DNA of 64,000 nucleotides, taken from positions 2,666,001-2,730,000 of the forward strand of contig NZ_CP093340.1 in assembly GCF_022637415.1 (NCBI RefSeq). The letters run 5' to 3'. Below, piece by piece: positions 17,977 to 27,244 of the stretch. The position numbers were made by a program, and so were the translations under genes. Positions within the stretch are counted from its first letter, which is position 1. Every line of letters starts with the position of its first letter. Source of the DNA: Luteimonas sp. S4-F44. GTDB taxonomy: Bacteria; Pseudomonadota; Gammaproteobacteria; Xanthomonadales; Xanthomonadaceae. Under the pieces are notes generated by a model. The model saw only the letters and a list, made by a program, of their open reading frames with translations. It was not told where the DNA came from and searched no databases.

Positions 17977-19389
17977 ATGTCAGCCAGCTACGACGAGATG
18001 CGCGATGCACAGGGCGCAGTCCGGCCGCACTACCGCGCGTTTGAAGACTGGCTGCAACGCACCCCGCCCGATCAGGTCGCGCACAAGCGGCGCGAGGCGG
18101 AGATCTCGTTCCACCGCGTCGGCATCACGTTCTCGGTCTACGGTGAGGAATCGGGCACCGAGCGGCTGATCCCCTTCGACATCGTGCCCAGGATCGTGCC
18201 GGCCGCCGAATGGCGGATGCTCGAGGCCGGGCTGCGCCAGCGGGTGCACGCGCTGAACCTGTTCCTGGGCGATGTCTATGGACCGCAGCGCATCCTGCGC
18301 GATGGCCGCATTCCGGCCGCGCTGGTCCTCGACAACAGCGAGTACCGCAAGGAAATGCAGGGCCTGCAGGTCGCCTGCAACACCTATTCGCACGTTTCGG
18401 GCATCGATCTGGTGCGCGCCGGCGACGGCGAGTATTACGTGCTCGAAGACAACCTGCGGGTCGCCTCGGGCGTGTCGTACATGCTCGAGAACCGGCGGAT
18501 GATGGCGCGCCTGACGCCCGAGCTGTTCTCCAGCCAGCAGATCGCGCCGGTCGAACGCTACCCCGACGCACTGCTCGATGTGCTGCGCCAGTGCGCGCCG
18601 GCCAACATCGACAACCCGGTAGTGGCCGTCCTCACCCCGGGCGCGGCGAACTCGGCGTACTTCGAGCATGCCTTCCTGGCCCAGCAGATGGGTGTGGAAC
18701 TGGTCGAGGGCGCCGACCTGTTCGTGCAGAACGACATGGTCTATGCGCAGACCACGCGTGGCGCACAGCGCGTGCACGTGATCTACCGCCGCATCAACGA
18801 CGACTTCCTCGACCCGACGGTGTTCCGGCCCGAATCGATGCTCGGCGTGCCCGGGCTGTTCGGCGCCTACCGCGCCGGCAACGTGACCTTGGCCAATGCG
18901 CCGGGCACTGGTGTGGGCGACGACAAGTCGGTGTATCCGTTCGTGCCGGAGATGATCCGCTACTACCTCAGTGAAGAGCCGATCCTGCACAACGTGCCGA
19001 CCTGGCAGCTGCGCAATCCAGACGACCTGAAGTATGCGTTGGCGCACCTGCCCGAGCTCGTCGTCAAGGAAGTGCACGGCGCCGGCGGCTACGGCATGCT
19101 CGTCGGCCCGGCATCGACCAAGGCGGAGATCGAGGCATTCCGTGCCCGCATCCTCGCCGACCCAGGCAACTACATCGCCCAGCCCACGTTGTCGCTTTCG
19201 ACCTGTCCGACCTTCGTCGAGAGCGGGCTGGCGCCGCGTCACATCGACCTGCGCCCCTACATCCTCAGCGGCAACCGCATCCAAGTCGTGCCGGGTGGAC
19301 TGACGCGGGTCGCGCTGCGCGAAGGCTCACTGGTGGTCAATTCGTCCCAGGGGGGCGGCACCAAGGACACCTGGATCATGGAAAACTAA
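17977..19389 (+). CDS. circularly permuted ATP-grasp protein of the Anbu operon
   Basis: A 470-residue protein of the CP_ATPgrasp (former DUF404/DUF407) type. Typical features are ALNLFLGDVYGPQRILRDG, IDLVRAGDGEYYVLEDNLR, GVSYMLENRRMM, TPGAANSAYFEHAFL, YRRINDDFLDP and the C-terminal LVVKEVHGAGGYGM and SSQGGGTKDTWIM. ATP-grasp enzymes activate a carboxylate and join it to an amine or thiol; a peptide or amide ligase activity is expected, substrate unknown. The AGGGGAAG site lies 8 bases ahead of the ATG at 17977. It is followed after 10 bases by the alpha-E protein and then Anbu, which suggests one operon. Confidence 0.9.
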   Translation: MSASYDEMRDAQGAVRPHYRAFEDWLQRTPPDQVAHKRREAEISFHRVGITFSVYGEESGTERLIPFDIVPRIVPAAEWRMLEAGLRQRVHALNLFLGDVYGPQRILRDGRIPAALVLDNSEYRKEMQGLQVACNTYSHVSGIDLVRAGDGEYYVLEDNLRVASGVSYMLENRRMMARLTPELFSSQQIAPVERYPDALLDVLRQCAPANIDNPVVAVLTPGAANSAYFEHAFLAQQMGVELVEGADLFVQNDMVYAQTTRGAQRVHVIYRRINDDFLDPTVFRPESMLGVPGLFGAYRAGNVTLANAPGTGVGDDKSVYPFVPEMIRYYLSEEPILHNVPTWQLRNPDDLKYALAHLPELVVKEVHGAGGYGMLVGPASTKAEIEAFRARILADPGNYIAQPTLSLSTCPTFVESGLAPRHIDLRPYILSGNRIQVVPGGLTRVALREGSLVVNSSQGGGTKDTWIMEN

Positions 19390-19399
19390 GGCCGCACGC

Positions 19400-20407
19400 A
19401 TGCTCTGTCGCACCGCGAACGATCTGTACTGGGTGGCGCGCAACATGGAACGCGCCGAGAACACCGCGCGCCTGCTCGATGTCGCGCAACGCATCGCCTT
19501 GCTGCCCGAGCGCCTGGACCGTGGCAAGGCCCAGGCGGCCGCATGGCGGCGCTCGCTCGACTCACTGGGCCTGGTGCAGCCGTTCCTCGATCGCCACGGA
19601 CGCATCGATGCCGAGGGCGTGGTCGGACACTTGCTGCTGGCGCCCGACAATCCCAGTTCGATCCACAGCTGCTTCCGCAACGCACGCGAGAACGCGCGCG
19701 CCCAACGCGTGGCGATCACCTCGGAAATGTACGAGGACCTCAACAGCTCCTGGCTGGAGATCCGCAGGCTCGATGCCGCGCAGTTGCGCCGCAACGGGCT
19801 GAGCAACACGCTCGAATGGGTCAAGACCCGCTCGGCGTCGTTTCGCGGCATCACGATCGGCACGATCGGCCGCGGCGAGGGTTACCGGTTCCTGCAACTG
19901 GGGGCATTCATCGAGCGCGCCGAATGGTCGATCCGGCTGCTGGACATGATCGCCAGCGACGACGAACTGCCCGAAACAGGCGAAGCCCGGGATGCGGTGC
20001 AGTACTTCCAGTGGAGCGCGCTGCTGCAGGCGCTCTCGGCGTTCGAGACCTACCGGCAGCTCTACCGGGAATCGGTCAGCCCGGCCGGCGTGGCGGCGCT
20101 GATGCTGCTCAACGGCGACAATCCGCGCTCGCTGCAGACCTGCGTCGAGGCGATCTCCTCGATCCTGCAGTCGCTCACCGGCGGAGCGTCGGCGGAGGTC
20201 GCGCGCCAGGCCGGCGCGCTGGCCGCGCAATCGCGCTACGCCCGTATGGACGAGATCATCGCCGGCGGGCTGGAACCGTGGCTGCAGGACACGATGACCC
20301 GACTGACCCGGCTGGGCGCGGAGATCCACCATCAGTTCATGACCACCCGCGCCGTACCGGCGCCGGCGCAGACGCAGGTTCAGGCGCCCCGGCAGACCAC
20401 GGCCTGA
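19400..20407 (+). CDS. alpha-E domain protein (DUF403)
   Basis: A 335-residue, mostly helical protein. The N-terminus LCRTANDLYWVARNMERAENTARLLDV and the later GYRFLQLGAFIERAEWSIRLLDM are the repeated alpha-E motifs (W/F-x-x-R-x-x-E-R-A). Members occur almost only next to circularly permuted ATP-grasp and transglutaminase-like genes, and probably build or hold a peptide-like product. It starts 10 bases after the ATP-grasp stop. The last 30 residues are a low-complexity Gln/Pro/Ala tail. Confidence 0.92.
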   Translation: MLCRTANDLYWVARNMERAENTARLLDVAQRIALLPERLDRGKAQAAAWRRSLDSLGLVQPFLDRHGRIDAEGVVGHLLLAPDNPSSIHSCFRNARENARAQRVAITSEMYEDLNSSWLEIRRLDAAQLRRNGLSNTLEWVKTRSASFRGITIGTIGRGEGYRFLQLGAFIERAEWSIRLLDMIASDDELPETGEARDAVQYFQWSALLQALSAFETYRQLYRESVSPAGVAALMLLNGDNPRSLQTCVEAISSILQSLTGGASAEVARQAGALAAQSRYARMDEIIAGGLEPWLQDTMTRLTRLGAEIHHQFMTTRAVPAPAQTQVQAPRQTTA

Positions 20408-20472
20408 CAGGTGCCATGCCGCCCGCGCAGCGGGCACAATGGCCATCCGCTCCGCCGTAACCGCCCCGCCTC

Positions 20473-21222
20473 ATGACCTATTGCATCGGCCTCAACCTCG
20501 ACGAGGGGCTCGTGTTGGCCTCCGACTCGCGCACCAACGCGGGCGTCGACCATGTTCGCCGTGCCGGCAAGATGCGGGTCTTCGCCGAAACCGGCGCCTA
20601 TGTGGTCGTGACGTTGTCGGCCGGTAACCTGTCGCTGACTCAGAACGTGCTCAACTTGATCGAGCATCGCGACCGGCACGAACCGGCAACGCCGGGCATC
20701 CGCAACGCGCAGTCGATGTTCCAGGTCGCCCAGGCCATCGGCGATGCGATGCGCGAGATTCGCGCCCGCGACGAAGCCTATCTGCGAGACAGCGGGATCG
20801 ACCCCAGCGGCACGTTCATCGTCGGCGGCCAGATCCGCGGCGAGCCGCCGCGGCTGTTCCTGGTGTACTCGGAAGGCAACTTCATCGAGAGCACGTCCGA
20901 GACCCCGTTCTTCCAGACCGGCGAAATCAAGTTCGGCAAGCCGATTCTCGACCGGGTCGTGACCCGGCAGACTGACCTGGTCACCGCGACCAAGTGCACG
21001 CTGGTGTCGTTCGACTCGACGATCCGCTCGAACCTGTCGGTCGGCACGCCGATCGACCTGGCGGTCTATCGCCGCGACAGCCTGCAGTTGGACGTCCAGC
21101 AGCGCTTCGAGGACGAGGACGCCTACCTGCGCTCGATCCGCGAGCGCTGGAACGACAGCCTGCGCGAGGCGGTCGCCGCATTGCCGGCGCCGCCGTGGGC
21201 GCCAGGCAACGCCCCACGCTGA
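20473..21222 (+). CDS. Anbu, proteasome-like Ntn hydrolase
   Basis: A 249-residue beta-subunit-type protein. Thr2, exposed after removal of Met1 (MTYCIGLNLDEGLVLASDS), fits the N-terminal nucleophile; Asp18 and Lys33 stand at the positions of the conserved catalytic Asp and Lys. GTFIVGGQIRGEPPRLFLVY and STIRSNLSVGTPIDLAVYR are Anbu features. Published Anbu structures form open helical rings, unlike HslV, and peptidase activity is weak; the substrate is uncertain. It lies 65 bases after the alpha-E gene. The transglutaminase-like protease usual in this operon is absent here, and the S9 peptidase gene that follows is convergent. Confidence 0.92.
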   Translation: MTYCIGLNLDEGLVLASDSRTNAGVDHVRRAGKMRVFAETGAYVVVTLSAGNLSLTQNVLNLIEHRDRHEPATPGIRNAQSMFQVAQAIGDAMREIRARDEAYLRDSGIDPSGTFIVGGQIRGEPPRLFLVYSEGNFIESTSETPFFQTGEIKFGKPILDRVVTRQTDLVTATKCTLVSFDSTIRSNLSVGTPIDLAVYRRDSLQLDVQQRFEDEDAYLRSIRERWNDSLREAVAALPAPPWAPGNAPR

Positions 21223-21270
21223 CGACGACCGCAACGCCCGACATGATCGGGCGTTGCGGCGGCAGCGCGG

Positions 21271-23772
21271 CTACGGCGCCGCAGGCGCGTCGGGGCGATG
21301 CTTCACGTAACGGTCAAGCCAGGCATTGGTCTCGTAGAGCATGTGCAGGATCGATTCGCGCGCTCGGTAGCCGTGCGATTCCTTGGGCAGCATCACCAGC
21401 CGGGCGTTGCCGCCCAGGCCCTTGATCGCCGCGAACATGCGCTCGCTCTGCATCGGGAACGTGCCCGAATTGTTGTCCTCTTCGCCGTGGATCAGCAGGA
21501 TCGGATCCTTGATCTGCCCGGCGTAGTTGAACGGCGACATCCGCAGGTAGGTGTCCTGGGCCTGCCAGTAGTTGCGTTCTTCGGCCTGGAAACCGAACGG
21601 CGTGAGCGTGCGGTTGTAAGCGCCACTGCGCGCGATGCCGGCGGCGAACAGCCGCGAGTGCGCCAGCAGGTTGCCGGTCATGAACGCGCCGTAAGAATGC
21701 CCCCCGATCGCGATCCGACGACGATCCGCCACGCCGCGGCGCACGACCTCGTCCACCGCGGCCTCGGCGCTGGCGACCAGTTGCTCGATGTAGGTGTCGT
21801 TGGGTTCGGCATCGCCCTCGCCGATGATCGGCATCGAGACGTCGGCAAACACCGCATAGCCCATCGCCAGGAACGCCTGCGGTCCCCAGTAGCCGACCGC
21901 GTTGAACCGGTACGGCGAATCGGTTACCTGGCTCGCGGCGTCTGCGGATTTGAACTCGCCCGGATAGGCCCACATCAGCAGCGGCAGCGGGCCGTCGCGC
22001 TGTGCGTCGTAACCCGGCGGCAGGTACAGCGTGCCGCTCAGGTCGACACTGTCCTTGCGCTTGAAGCGGACCAGTTCCTTGTGCACGTCGCGCAGCTGCG
22101 GCGTGGGATGCGCGAACGCGGTCAGCGCGGTCGGTGCGGCATCGGCGTCGTCCAGGCGCCGCAGCAGGAAGTTCGCCGGTTCGGCCGGGGTCTCGCGGGT
22201 GGTCAGCAGCCGCGTGGCCTGTGCATCGAGCACCGCGACCGGCGCCTCATAGGCCGGCGCCTGCGAGTGGAACAGTCGTTCGGTGCGGCCGTCGGCCAGG
22301 TGCTGACGGTCCAGGAACGGCCGGTCGCCCTCTTCCGACGCGCCGTCACCGATGCGGTAGATGCTTTGGCCGTCAGCCGCGATCAGCAGCCGGCTGTTGC
22401 CGTTGTCGTCGGGCATCGTCACCGCCATGCCCGGATCGGCATAACGGTCCTCGTACGAGCCATCGCGCACCAGAACCGGCGCGGTGCCACCATCGGGATG
22501 CAGGCGCCACTCGCGGATCCGACGCGTCTTCCACCAGTACTCGGTCAAAAGCGCAAGCTCGCCATTGCCCCATTGCGTGCCGGCGTAGCGCATCGACAGC
22601 TGTGCAAGCTCGCTCGGCTTTGTGCGGAACGGCGCGGCCTGGGTATAGACGATGTCGCGCACCGCGACCTCGCGCGCCGGATCGCCGCCGTCCTGCGCCT
22701 CGGCCCACACCAGCGTTGCCGGCGCGTCGCTGCGCCAGGCGACCGAACGCACGCCGGTGGGCACCGCATCGTTGCCGACCGGCAGGCCCTCGACCAGCGG
22801 CAGGCGCGCGACCGTGTGCTGGACCGCACCGTCGAGCCCGATCACCTCGATCCGGCGCGGGAAACGGGTGTATGGCACCTGGTAAGAGAACGGCCGATCG
22901 ATCTGCTGGCGCAGCAGATGACGCCCGTCGGGCGAGGCGGTGGCGCTGACGGTTAGGCCGGGGGCGCCGATCGGCGACACCGCGCCGTCGAGCGACACGC
23001 GCGCGAGCTGGCTGGTCATGTAGTGCGCGAACACCCGCGCGTCCTGCTCGCTGCGCAGCAGGTCCTGGTAGGTCCGCAATTGCTGCACCGTGCCGCCGGC
23101 GCCGGTCTCCTGGACATTGGGGCCGGCCGGCACGCCATCGTCCTGCGGCGCTGCGCCCTGCCCCTGCGGGCGCAGCCGCACCAGCAGCGACTGTCCATCG
23201 GGCATCCATTCGAAGCCGTTGCCGACGACGGCGTTGAGCGGTTGGGACAGCAGGCGCCGCGCCTGCCGCGTCGCCACGTCGACCAGCCACAGCTGCACTT
23301 CGCCCGCGTGTGTGTCGACCTGGCTGAAGGCGATGTGGCGCTGGTCGGGCGACCACAACAGCGAGGCCAGCGACAGCGGCTCGGGCAGGCCCGCGATGCG
23401 CTGCTCGGCGCCACCGTCGATCGGCTTGAGCCAGACATCGCTGACGTAGGAGGCACGGCTGGCCGAGTAGGTCTTGGGATTGATCCGGATGCCACCGAGC
23501 TTGAGCTCGGGCTGGGAGACCTCGGCGATCGACGGCAGCGCGGGCGTCTGCAGGAAAGCGGCCAGGTCGCGCTTGGGGCTCAGCAGCAAGCGCGGCGGAC
23601 GCGGCGCATCGACGATCGCGCGCAACGCTTCGGGCGGCAGTTGGTAGCCGCCATCCTCGGAGGCGACCGCCGGCGCGGCCTGCGCGAATGCGGGGGCGAC
23701 GCCGAGCGAGGCGACGAGCAAGGTGGCGGACACGGCGAGGAACAATCGGCGACGGGCGGTCGTTGCAGGCAT
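21271..23772 (-). CDS. secreted S9 family prolyl-oligopeptidase-type peptidase
   Basis: An 833-residue protein: signal peptide (~1-30, ending VAPAFAQAA), a long beta-propeller domain, and a C-terminal alpha/beta-hydrolase domain. The catalytic triad is readable as Ser693 (GGHSYGAFM), Asp766 (IHGEEDNNSG) and His800 (PKESHGY). The layout fits the S9 subfamily that includes glutamyl-endopeptidase-like enzymes of plants and xanthomonads. It is probably periplasmic or exported and cleaves peptides. The start MPATTARRRLFLAV at 23772 gives the signal peptide. It is convergent with the Anbu gene and divergent from ahcY. Confidence 0.9.
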   Translation of the reverse strand: MPATTARRRLFLAVSATLLVASLGVAPAFAQAAPAVASEDGGYQLPPEALRAIVDAPRPPRLLLSPKRDLAAFLQTPALPSIAEVSQPELKLGGIRINPKTYSASRASYVSDVWLKPIDGGAEQRIAGLPEPLSLASLLWSPDQRHIAFSQVDTHAGEVQLWLVDVATRQARRLLSQPLNAVVGNGFEWMPDGQSLLVRLRPQGQGAAPQDDGVPAGPNVQETGAGGTVQQLRTYQDLLRSEQDARVFAHYMTSQLARVSLDGAVSPIGAPGLTVSATASPDGRHLLRQQIDRPFSYQVPYTRFPRRIEVIGLDGAVQHTVARLPLVEGLPVGNDAVPTGVRSVAWRSDAPATLVWAEAQDGGDPAREVAVRDIVYTQAAPFRTKPSELAQLSMRYAGTQWGNGELALLTEYWWKTRRIREWRLHPDGGTAPVLVRDGSYEDRYADPGMAVTMPDDNGNSRLLIAADGQSIYRIGDGASEEGDRPFLDRQHLADGRTERLFHSQAPAYEAPVAVLDAQATRLLTTRETPAEPANFLLRRLDDADAAPTALTAFAHPTPQLRDVHKELVRFKRKDSVDLSGTLYLPPGYDAQRDGPLPLLMWAYPGEFKSADAASQVTDSPYRFNAVGYWGPQAFLAMGYAVFADVSMPIIGEGDAEPNDTYIEQLVASAEAAVDEVVRRGVADRRRIAIGGHSYGAFMTGNLLAHSRLFAAGIARSGAYNRTLTPFGFQAEERNYWQAQDTYLRMSPFNYAGQIKDPILLIHGEEDNNSGTFPMQSERMFAAIKGLGGNARLVMLPKESHGYRARESILHMLYETNAWLDRYVKHRPDAPAAP

Positions 23773-24014
23773 CAGAAGGCGATCCGTAAAAAAGCACACG
23801 AGGCCGTCGAGCATACCTGCCACATCGCACCGTGTAGCGGTCAGGGGCCCGCGACCGACGGGACTTGTGCGACATCGCCGTGCAGGCCTGGGCCTGCACG
23901 ACATCGCCGCAAGGGATCGCCGGTAACCGTGACGCGCACGGTCGGCGCCTGAACTTTGGGGGTGCCTTCGGAACGCGATCCGCGCCCTGCCCCGCCTCCA
24001 ACGGCGTGCTGCGA

Positions 24015-24020
24015 TAGAAT
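24015..24020 (+). promoter_or_regulatory. -10 element ahead of the ahcY riboswitch
   Basis: TAGAAT fits a sigma-70 -10 box and would start transcription near 24027, a few bases before the riboswitch P1 stem at 24033. No good -35 is visible. The rest of 23773-24010 shows no gene. Confidence 0.5.
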
Positions 24021-24032
24021 GGCGGTCCGCCT

Positions 24033-24115
24033 CGCCGAGGGGCGCTGCGACCATCGCGTGGCTTCGTCCACGTCGCGTCCCGCGCAAGCGGACGCCCCGA
24101 TGGCCAGGCTCGGCG
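24033..24115 (+). ncRNA. SAH riboswitch upstream of ahcY
   Basis: The pattern CGCCGAGGGGCGCTGCGACC at the 5' side and GGCCAGGCTCGGCG at the 3' side fits the SAH riboswitch: P1 pairs 24033-24039 with 24109-24115, and the conserved GCGCTGC-(A/G)-ACC and CCAGGCTC elements are in place. It senses S-adenosylhomocysteine and raises ahcY expression when SAH builds up. Between it and the gene lies a second hairpin (24147-24152 with 24160-24165) next to the GGAG ribosome site at 24171-24174, a possible expression platform. Confidence 0.88.
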
Positions 24116-24180
24116 CAGGTGCCCTGCGAACGGCGCCCGTCATCGCGAATGCATCGATCGCATTCCGTACGGAGCATGCA

Positions 24181-25641
24181 ATGAACGCACAGTTGAAGTC
24201 CGGCGCCGCGCGCGCCTTCTCCCAGGATGGCGACTACAAGGTCGCCGACATCTCGCTGGCCGACTGGGGCCGCAAGGAACTGGATATCGCCGAGCACGAG
24301 ATGCCGGGCCTGATGTCGATCCGCCGCAAGCACGCCGCCGCGCAGCCGCTGAAGGGCGTGCGCGTGACCGGCTCGCTGCACATGACCATCCAGACCGCGG
24401 TGCTGATCGAGACGCTCAAGGACATCGGCGCCGACGTACGCTGGGCCTCGTGCAACATCTTCTCGACCCAGGACCACGCCGCCGCGGCGATCGCCGCGAC
24501 CGGCACGCCGGTGTTCGCCTGGAAGGGCGAGACGCTGGAGGAGTACTGGGACTGCACGCTCGACGCGCTGACCTTCACCCTGGCCGACGGCACGCTGACC
24601 GGGCCGGAGCTGGTGGTCGACGACGGCGGCGATGTGACCCTGCTGATCCACAAGGGCTACGAGCTGGAGAACGGCAGCACCTGGGTCGACGAGCCGGCCG
24701 CCTCGCATGAGGAGCAGGTGATCAAGACCCTGCTCAAGCGCGTGGCCAGCGAGCGCCCGGGCTACTGGACGCGCGTGGTCGCCGACTGGAAGGGCGTGTC
24801 CGAGGAGACCACCACCGGTGTGCACCGCCTCTACCAGCTGGCCCAGGCCGGCACGCTGCTGGTGCCGGCGATCAACGTCAACGACTCGGTCACCAAGTCC
24901 AAGTTCGACAACCTCTACGGCTGCCGCGAGTCGCTGGCCGACGGCCTCAAGCGCGCGATGGACGTGATGCTGGCCGGCAAGGTCGCGGTGGTCTGCGGCT
25001 ACGGCGACGTCGGCAAGGGCTGCGCCGCCTCGCTGCGCGCCTACGGCGCCCGCGTCGTGGTGACCGAGATCGATCCGATCTGCGCGCTGCAGGCGGCGAT
25101 GGAAGGCTTCGAAGTCAACACGATCGAGAGCACGCTCGGCCGCGGCGACGTCTACGTCACCACCACCGGCAACAAGGACATCATCACTGCCGAGCACCTG
25201 CAGGCGATGAAGGACCAGGCGATCGTCTGCAACATCGGCCACTTCGACAATGAGATCCAGGTCGATGCGCTCAAGGCGCTGGCGGGCGTGCAGCAGATCA
25301 ACATCAAGCCGCAGGTCGACAAGTACGTCTTCCCCGACGGCCGCGCGATCTTCCTGCTCGCCGATGGCCGTCTGGTGAACCTGGGCTGCGCCACCGGCCA
25401 CCCGAGCTTCGTGATGTCGAACTCGTTCGCCAACCAGACCCTGGCCCAGATCGACCTGTGGGCGAACAAGGACCGCTACGAGAAGAAGGTCTACCTGCTG
25501 CCCAAGCACCTCGACGAGGAAGTCGCACGCCTCCACCTGGAGAAGATCGGCGTCAAGCTGACCAAGCTCACCCAGGCCCAGGCCGACTACATCGGCGTGC
25601 CGGTCGAAGGTCCGTTCAAGCCGGATCACTACCGCTACTGA
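24181..25641 (+). CDS. ahcY: adenosylhomocysteinase
   Basis: A 486-residue NAD-dependent enzyme splitting SAH into adenosine and homocysteine in the cytoplasm. Motifs: [18 protein letters not shown] (substrate site), the Rossmann fingerprint [31 protein letters not shown], and the C-terminal FKPDHYRY whose Lys and Tyr reach the NAD of the neighbouring subunit. The start ATG at 24181 is 6 bases from GGAG. The ~40-residue internal insertion common to many bacterial enzymes is present. It is controlled by the SAH riboswitch and ends with a hairpin. Confidence 0.98.
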   Translation: MNAQLKSGAARAFSQDGDYKVADISLADWGRKELDIAEHEMPGLMSIRRKHAAAQPLKGVRVTGSLHMTIQTAVLIETLKDIGADVRWASCNIFSTQDHAAAAIAATGTPVFAWKGETLEEYWDCTLDALTFTLADGTLTGPELVVDDGGDVTLLIHKGYELENGSTWVDEPAASHEEQVIKTLLKRVASERPGYWTRVVADWKGVSEETTTGVHRLYQLAQAGTLLVPAINVNDSVTKSKFDNLYGCRESLADGLKRAMDVMLAGKVAVVCGYGDVGKGCAASLRAYGARVVVTEIDPICALQAAMEGFEVNTIESTLGRGDVYVTTTGNKDIITAEHLQAMKDQAIVCNIGHFDNEIQVDALKALAGVQQINIKPQVDKYVFPDGRAIFLLADGRLVNLGCATGHPSFVMSNSFANQTLAQIDLWANKDRYEKKVYLLPKHLDEEVARLHLEKIGVKLTKLTQAQADYIGVPVEGPFKPDHYRY

Positions 25642-25676
25642 GTGATCCGCACCACGCAGCACGGCAGCGACACGAC

Positions 25677-25702
25677 GAACGGGCGCCTGATGGCGCCCGT
25701 TC
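25677..25702 (+). terminator. hairpin terminator after ahcY
   Basis: GAACGGGCGCC (25677-25687) pairs perfectly with 25692-25702 around a TGAT loop, 36 bases past the ahcY stop. The T tract is poor (CCGTTGG), so it may also serve the convergent DUF4832 gene. Confidence 0.7.
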
Positions 25703-25739
25703 CCGTTGGTGGGCCAGCCCGCCCGGCCCGGCGGTTCGC

Positions 25740-27167
25740 CTACGGCAGCGCGGCGTTGAACTGGATCTGCTGCCCCGGCACGAGCCGATCGCTCTCGATG
25801 GCGACCGTCAGCGAGGCGATCGCATGCGGGCCGATACAAGCCGACGCGGAACGCTCGGCATTCGGGAGCAACCCTTTGAGCGACGTGCCCAGACGGTGGC
25901 CGTCGACCGCGGGCCAGGCGTCGTAATAGATCGGCGCGACCCCTTCGTTGCGCACCGACATCTGCACGCATTCGCCATCGCTCGACAGCGCCGTGATCCG
26001 GAACGCGTAGCCGGTGGCCATCGCGGCCTGCCGGATCCGAGCGCGGGTCTGATAGCCCGGCTGGTCGTTGCCGATCATGTAGCTGATGCGGTACTGCGAG
26101 ACGAAGGATTCGAAACTGCGGCCCCAGGGACCATTGGGGTCGAGCACATGCGCCTGGTCGTAGTCGCTGTAGTAATTGAACTCGCCGCCCGCCGGGCTGT
26201 CTTGGTAGCGGTTGTTGCCGAAGAACAACCAGGAGGCGCGGTTATATTCGCTGTTGCTGCTCGAATGCGTCTCGTGCATGAAGGAATCATCGAACAGCCC
26301 AAAGCGCAGCTGCCGCAGCGATGGCACCGCGGAGAACGGTGAGTAGGTCGAGCTCGCCGCATCGATCGACAGCGACCAGGAGGTCTGCGCGAAGGTCGCG
26401 CCCAGATGCTCCAGGAACTGCTGCTGGAACGCCTTCGACGGAAACGTCCGGCCCAGGGTCAGCGGCCCGTCCCACAGGTGGTACTCGGCATAGGAACCGA
26501 ATCCGACCTGCAGGAAGGCGAGCCGCGGATCGAGATCGTAGCGCTGCGCGAACTTGCTGTAGAAGTCGAGAATGAAGGCCTGCAACGTGGCCGAGCGCCA
26601 GTCGGGCACGAAGGTCTGCTCGCCTTCGACACTCCGGTAGTCGATCACGTGGTCGGCGGCGTTGGCGACGTGGCTCGGGATCGAGATCGTGGTGTGGCCC
26701 GGATAGGTGTCATGGAAGCGCACGATCATCTGGTGGCCGCGTGCCGCCGCCGATGCCAGCCGGGCGTCGACCTGTGCCCAGTTATAGGTACCTGTCCCTG
26801 TGACGACGTCGCTGTACTTGAAGTAGGCAAACTCCAGTTGCACGTCGTCGCCGAGCGTCGCCAGACCCGACGCATTGTCGTTCCACAGCACGATGCCAGT
26901 CATCGGCTGCACCCGATCGATCGTGGACTGCAGTGGCACCGGCACGTAGGCCGCGGCGCCGCGTCGATGCGCGGCCGCACCGGCGCGAGCGGCGGGCGCC
27001 GATTTGGCCAGCCGTGCGCCCGAGTCTGGCGCATGCGCAGCCCCGTGGACCTGCGCCGAAGCCGGCGCGCCCGCCGGCGCCTCCGGCAGCCCCGCATTGG
27101 CGGTCGCGATGACCGCCAACAGCATGGCCGATGCTGCAACGCGCAGCCGATCTCGATGGTGCTCCAT
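25740..27167 (-). CDS. exported DUF4832 protein, putative TIM-barrel glycosidase-like
   Basis: A 475-residue protein: signal peptide (residues 1-25), a ~50-residue Ala-rich linker, then a barrel-type domain with TGIVLWNDNASG, LEFAYFKYSD, RGHQMIVRFHDTYPG, LQVGFGSYAEYHLWDG and GEFNYYSDYDQAHVL, and a C-terminal beta domain with paired Cys (DGECVQMSV, SASACIGP) that could form a disulfide. The arrangement fits the DUF4832/DUF4874 group, distant relatives of glycoside hydrolases. Asp and Glu residues near the barrel strand ends (HDTYPG, YAEYH) could be catalytic, but this is inference. It lies 77 bases downstream of a TonB receptor in the galactosamine locus. It has a strong GGAGGGG ribosome site ahead of the ATG at 27167. 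Confidence 0.75.
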   Translation of the reverse strand: MEHHRDRLRVAASAMLLAVIATANAGLPEAPAGAPASAQVHGAAHAPDSGARLAKSAPAARAGAAAHRRGAAAYVPVPLQSTIDRVQPMTGIVLWNDNASGLATLGDDVQLEFAYFKYSDVVTGTGTYNWAQVDARLASAAARGHQMIVRFHDTYPGHTTISIPSHVANAADHVIDYRSVEGEQTFVPDWRSATLQAFILDFYSKFAQRYDLDPRLAFLQVGFGSYAEYHLWDGPLTLGRTFPSKAFQQQFLEHLGATFAQTSWSLSIDAASSTYSPFSAVPSLRQLRFGLFDDSFMHETHSSSNSEYNRASWLFFGNNRYQDSPAGGEFNYYSDYDQAHVLDPNGPWGRSFESFVSQYRISYMIGNDQPGYQTRARIRQAAMATGYAFRITALSSDGECVQMSVRNEGVAPIYYDAWPAVDGHRLGTSLKGLLPNAERSASACIGPHAIASLTVAIESDRLVPGQQIQFNAALP

Positions 27168-27244
27168 GATCTACCCCTCCCGTCGCCGGCGTGGGATCGC
27201 CGCCGGTCCAGGGGCGACGCCCGGACCGGCCGCGTCAAGCACAG

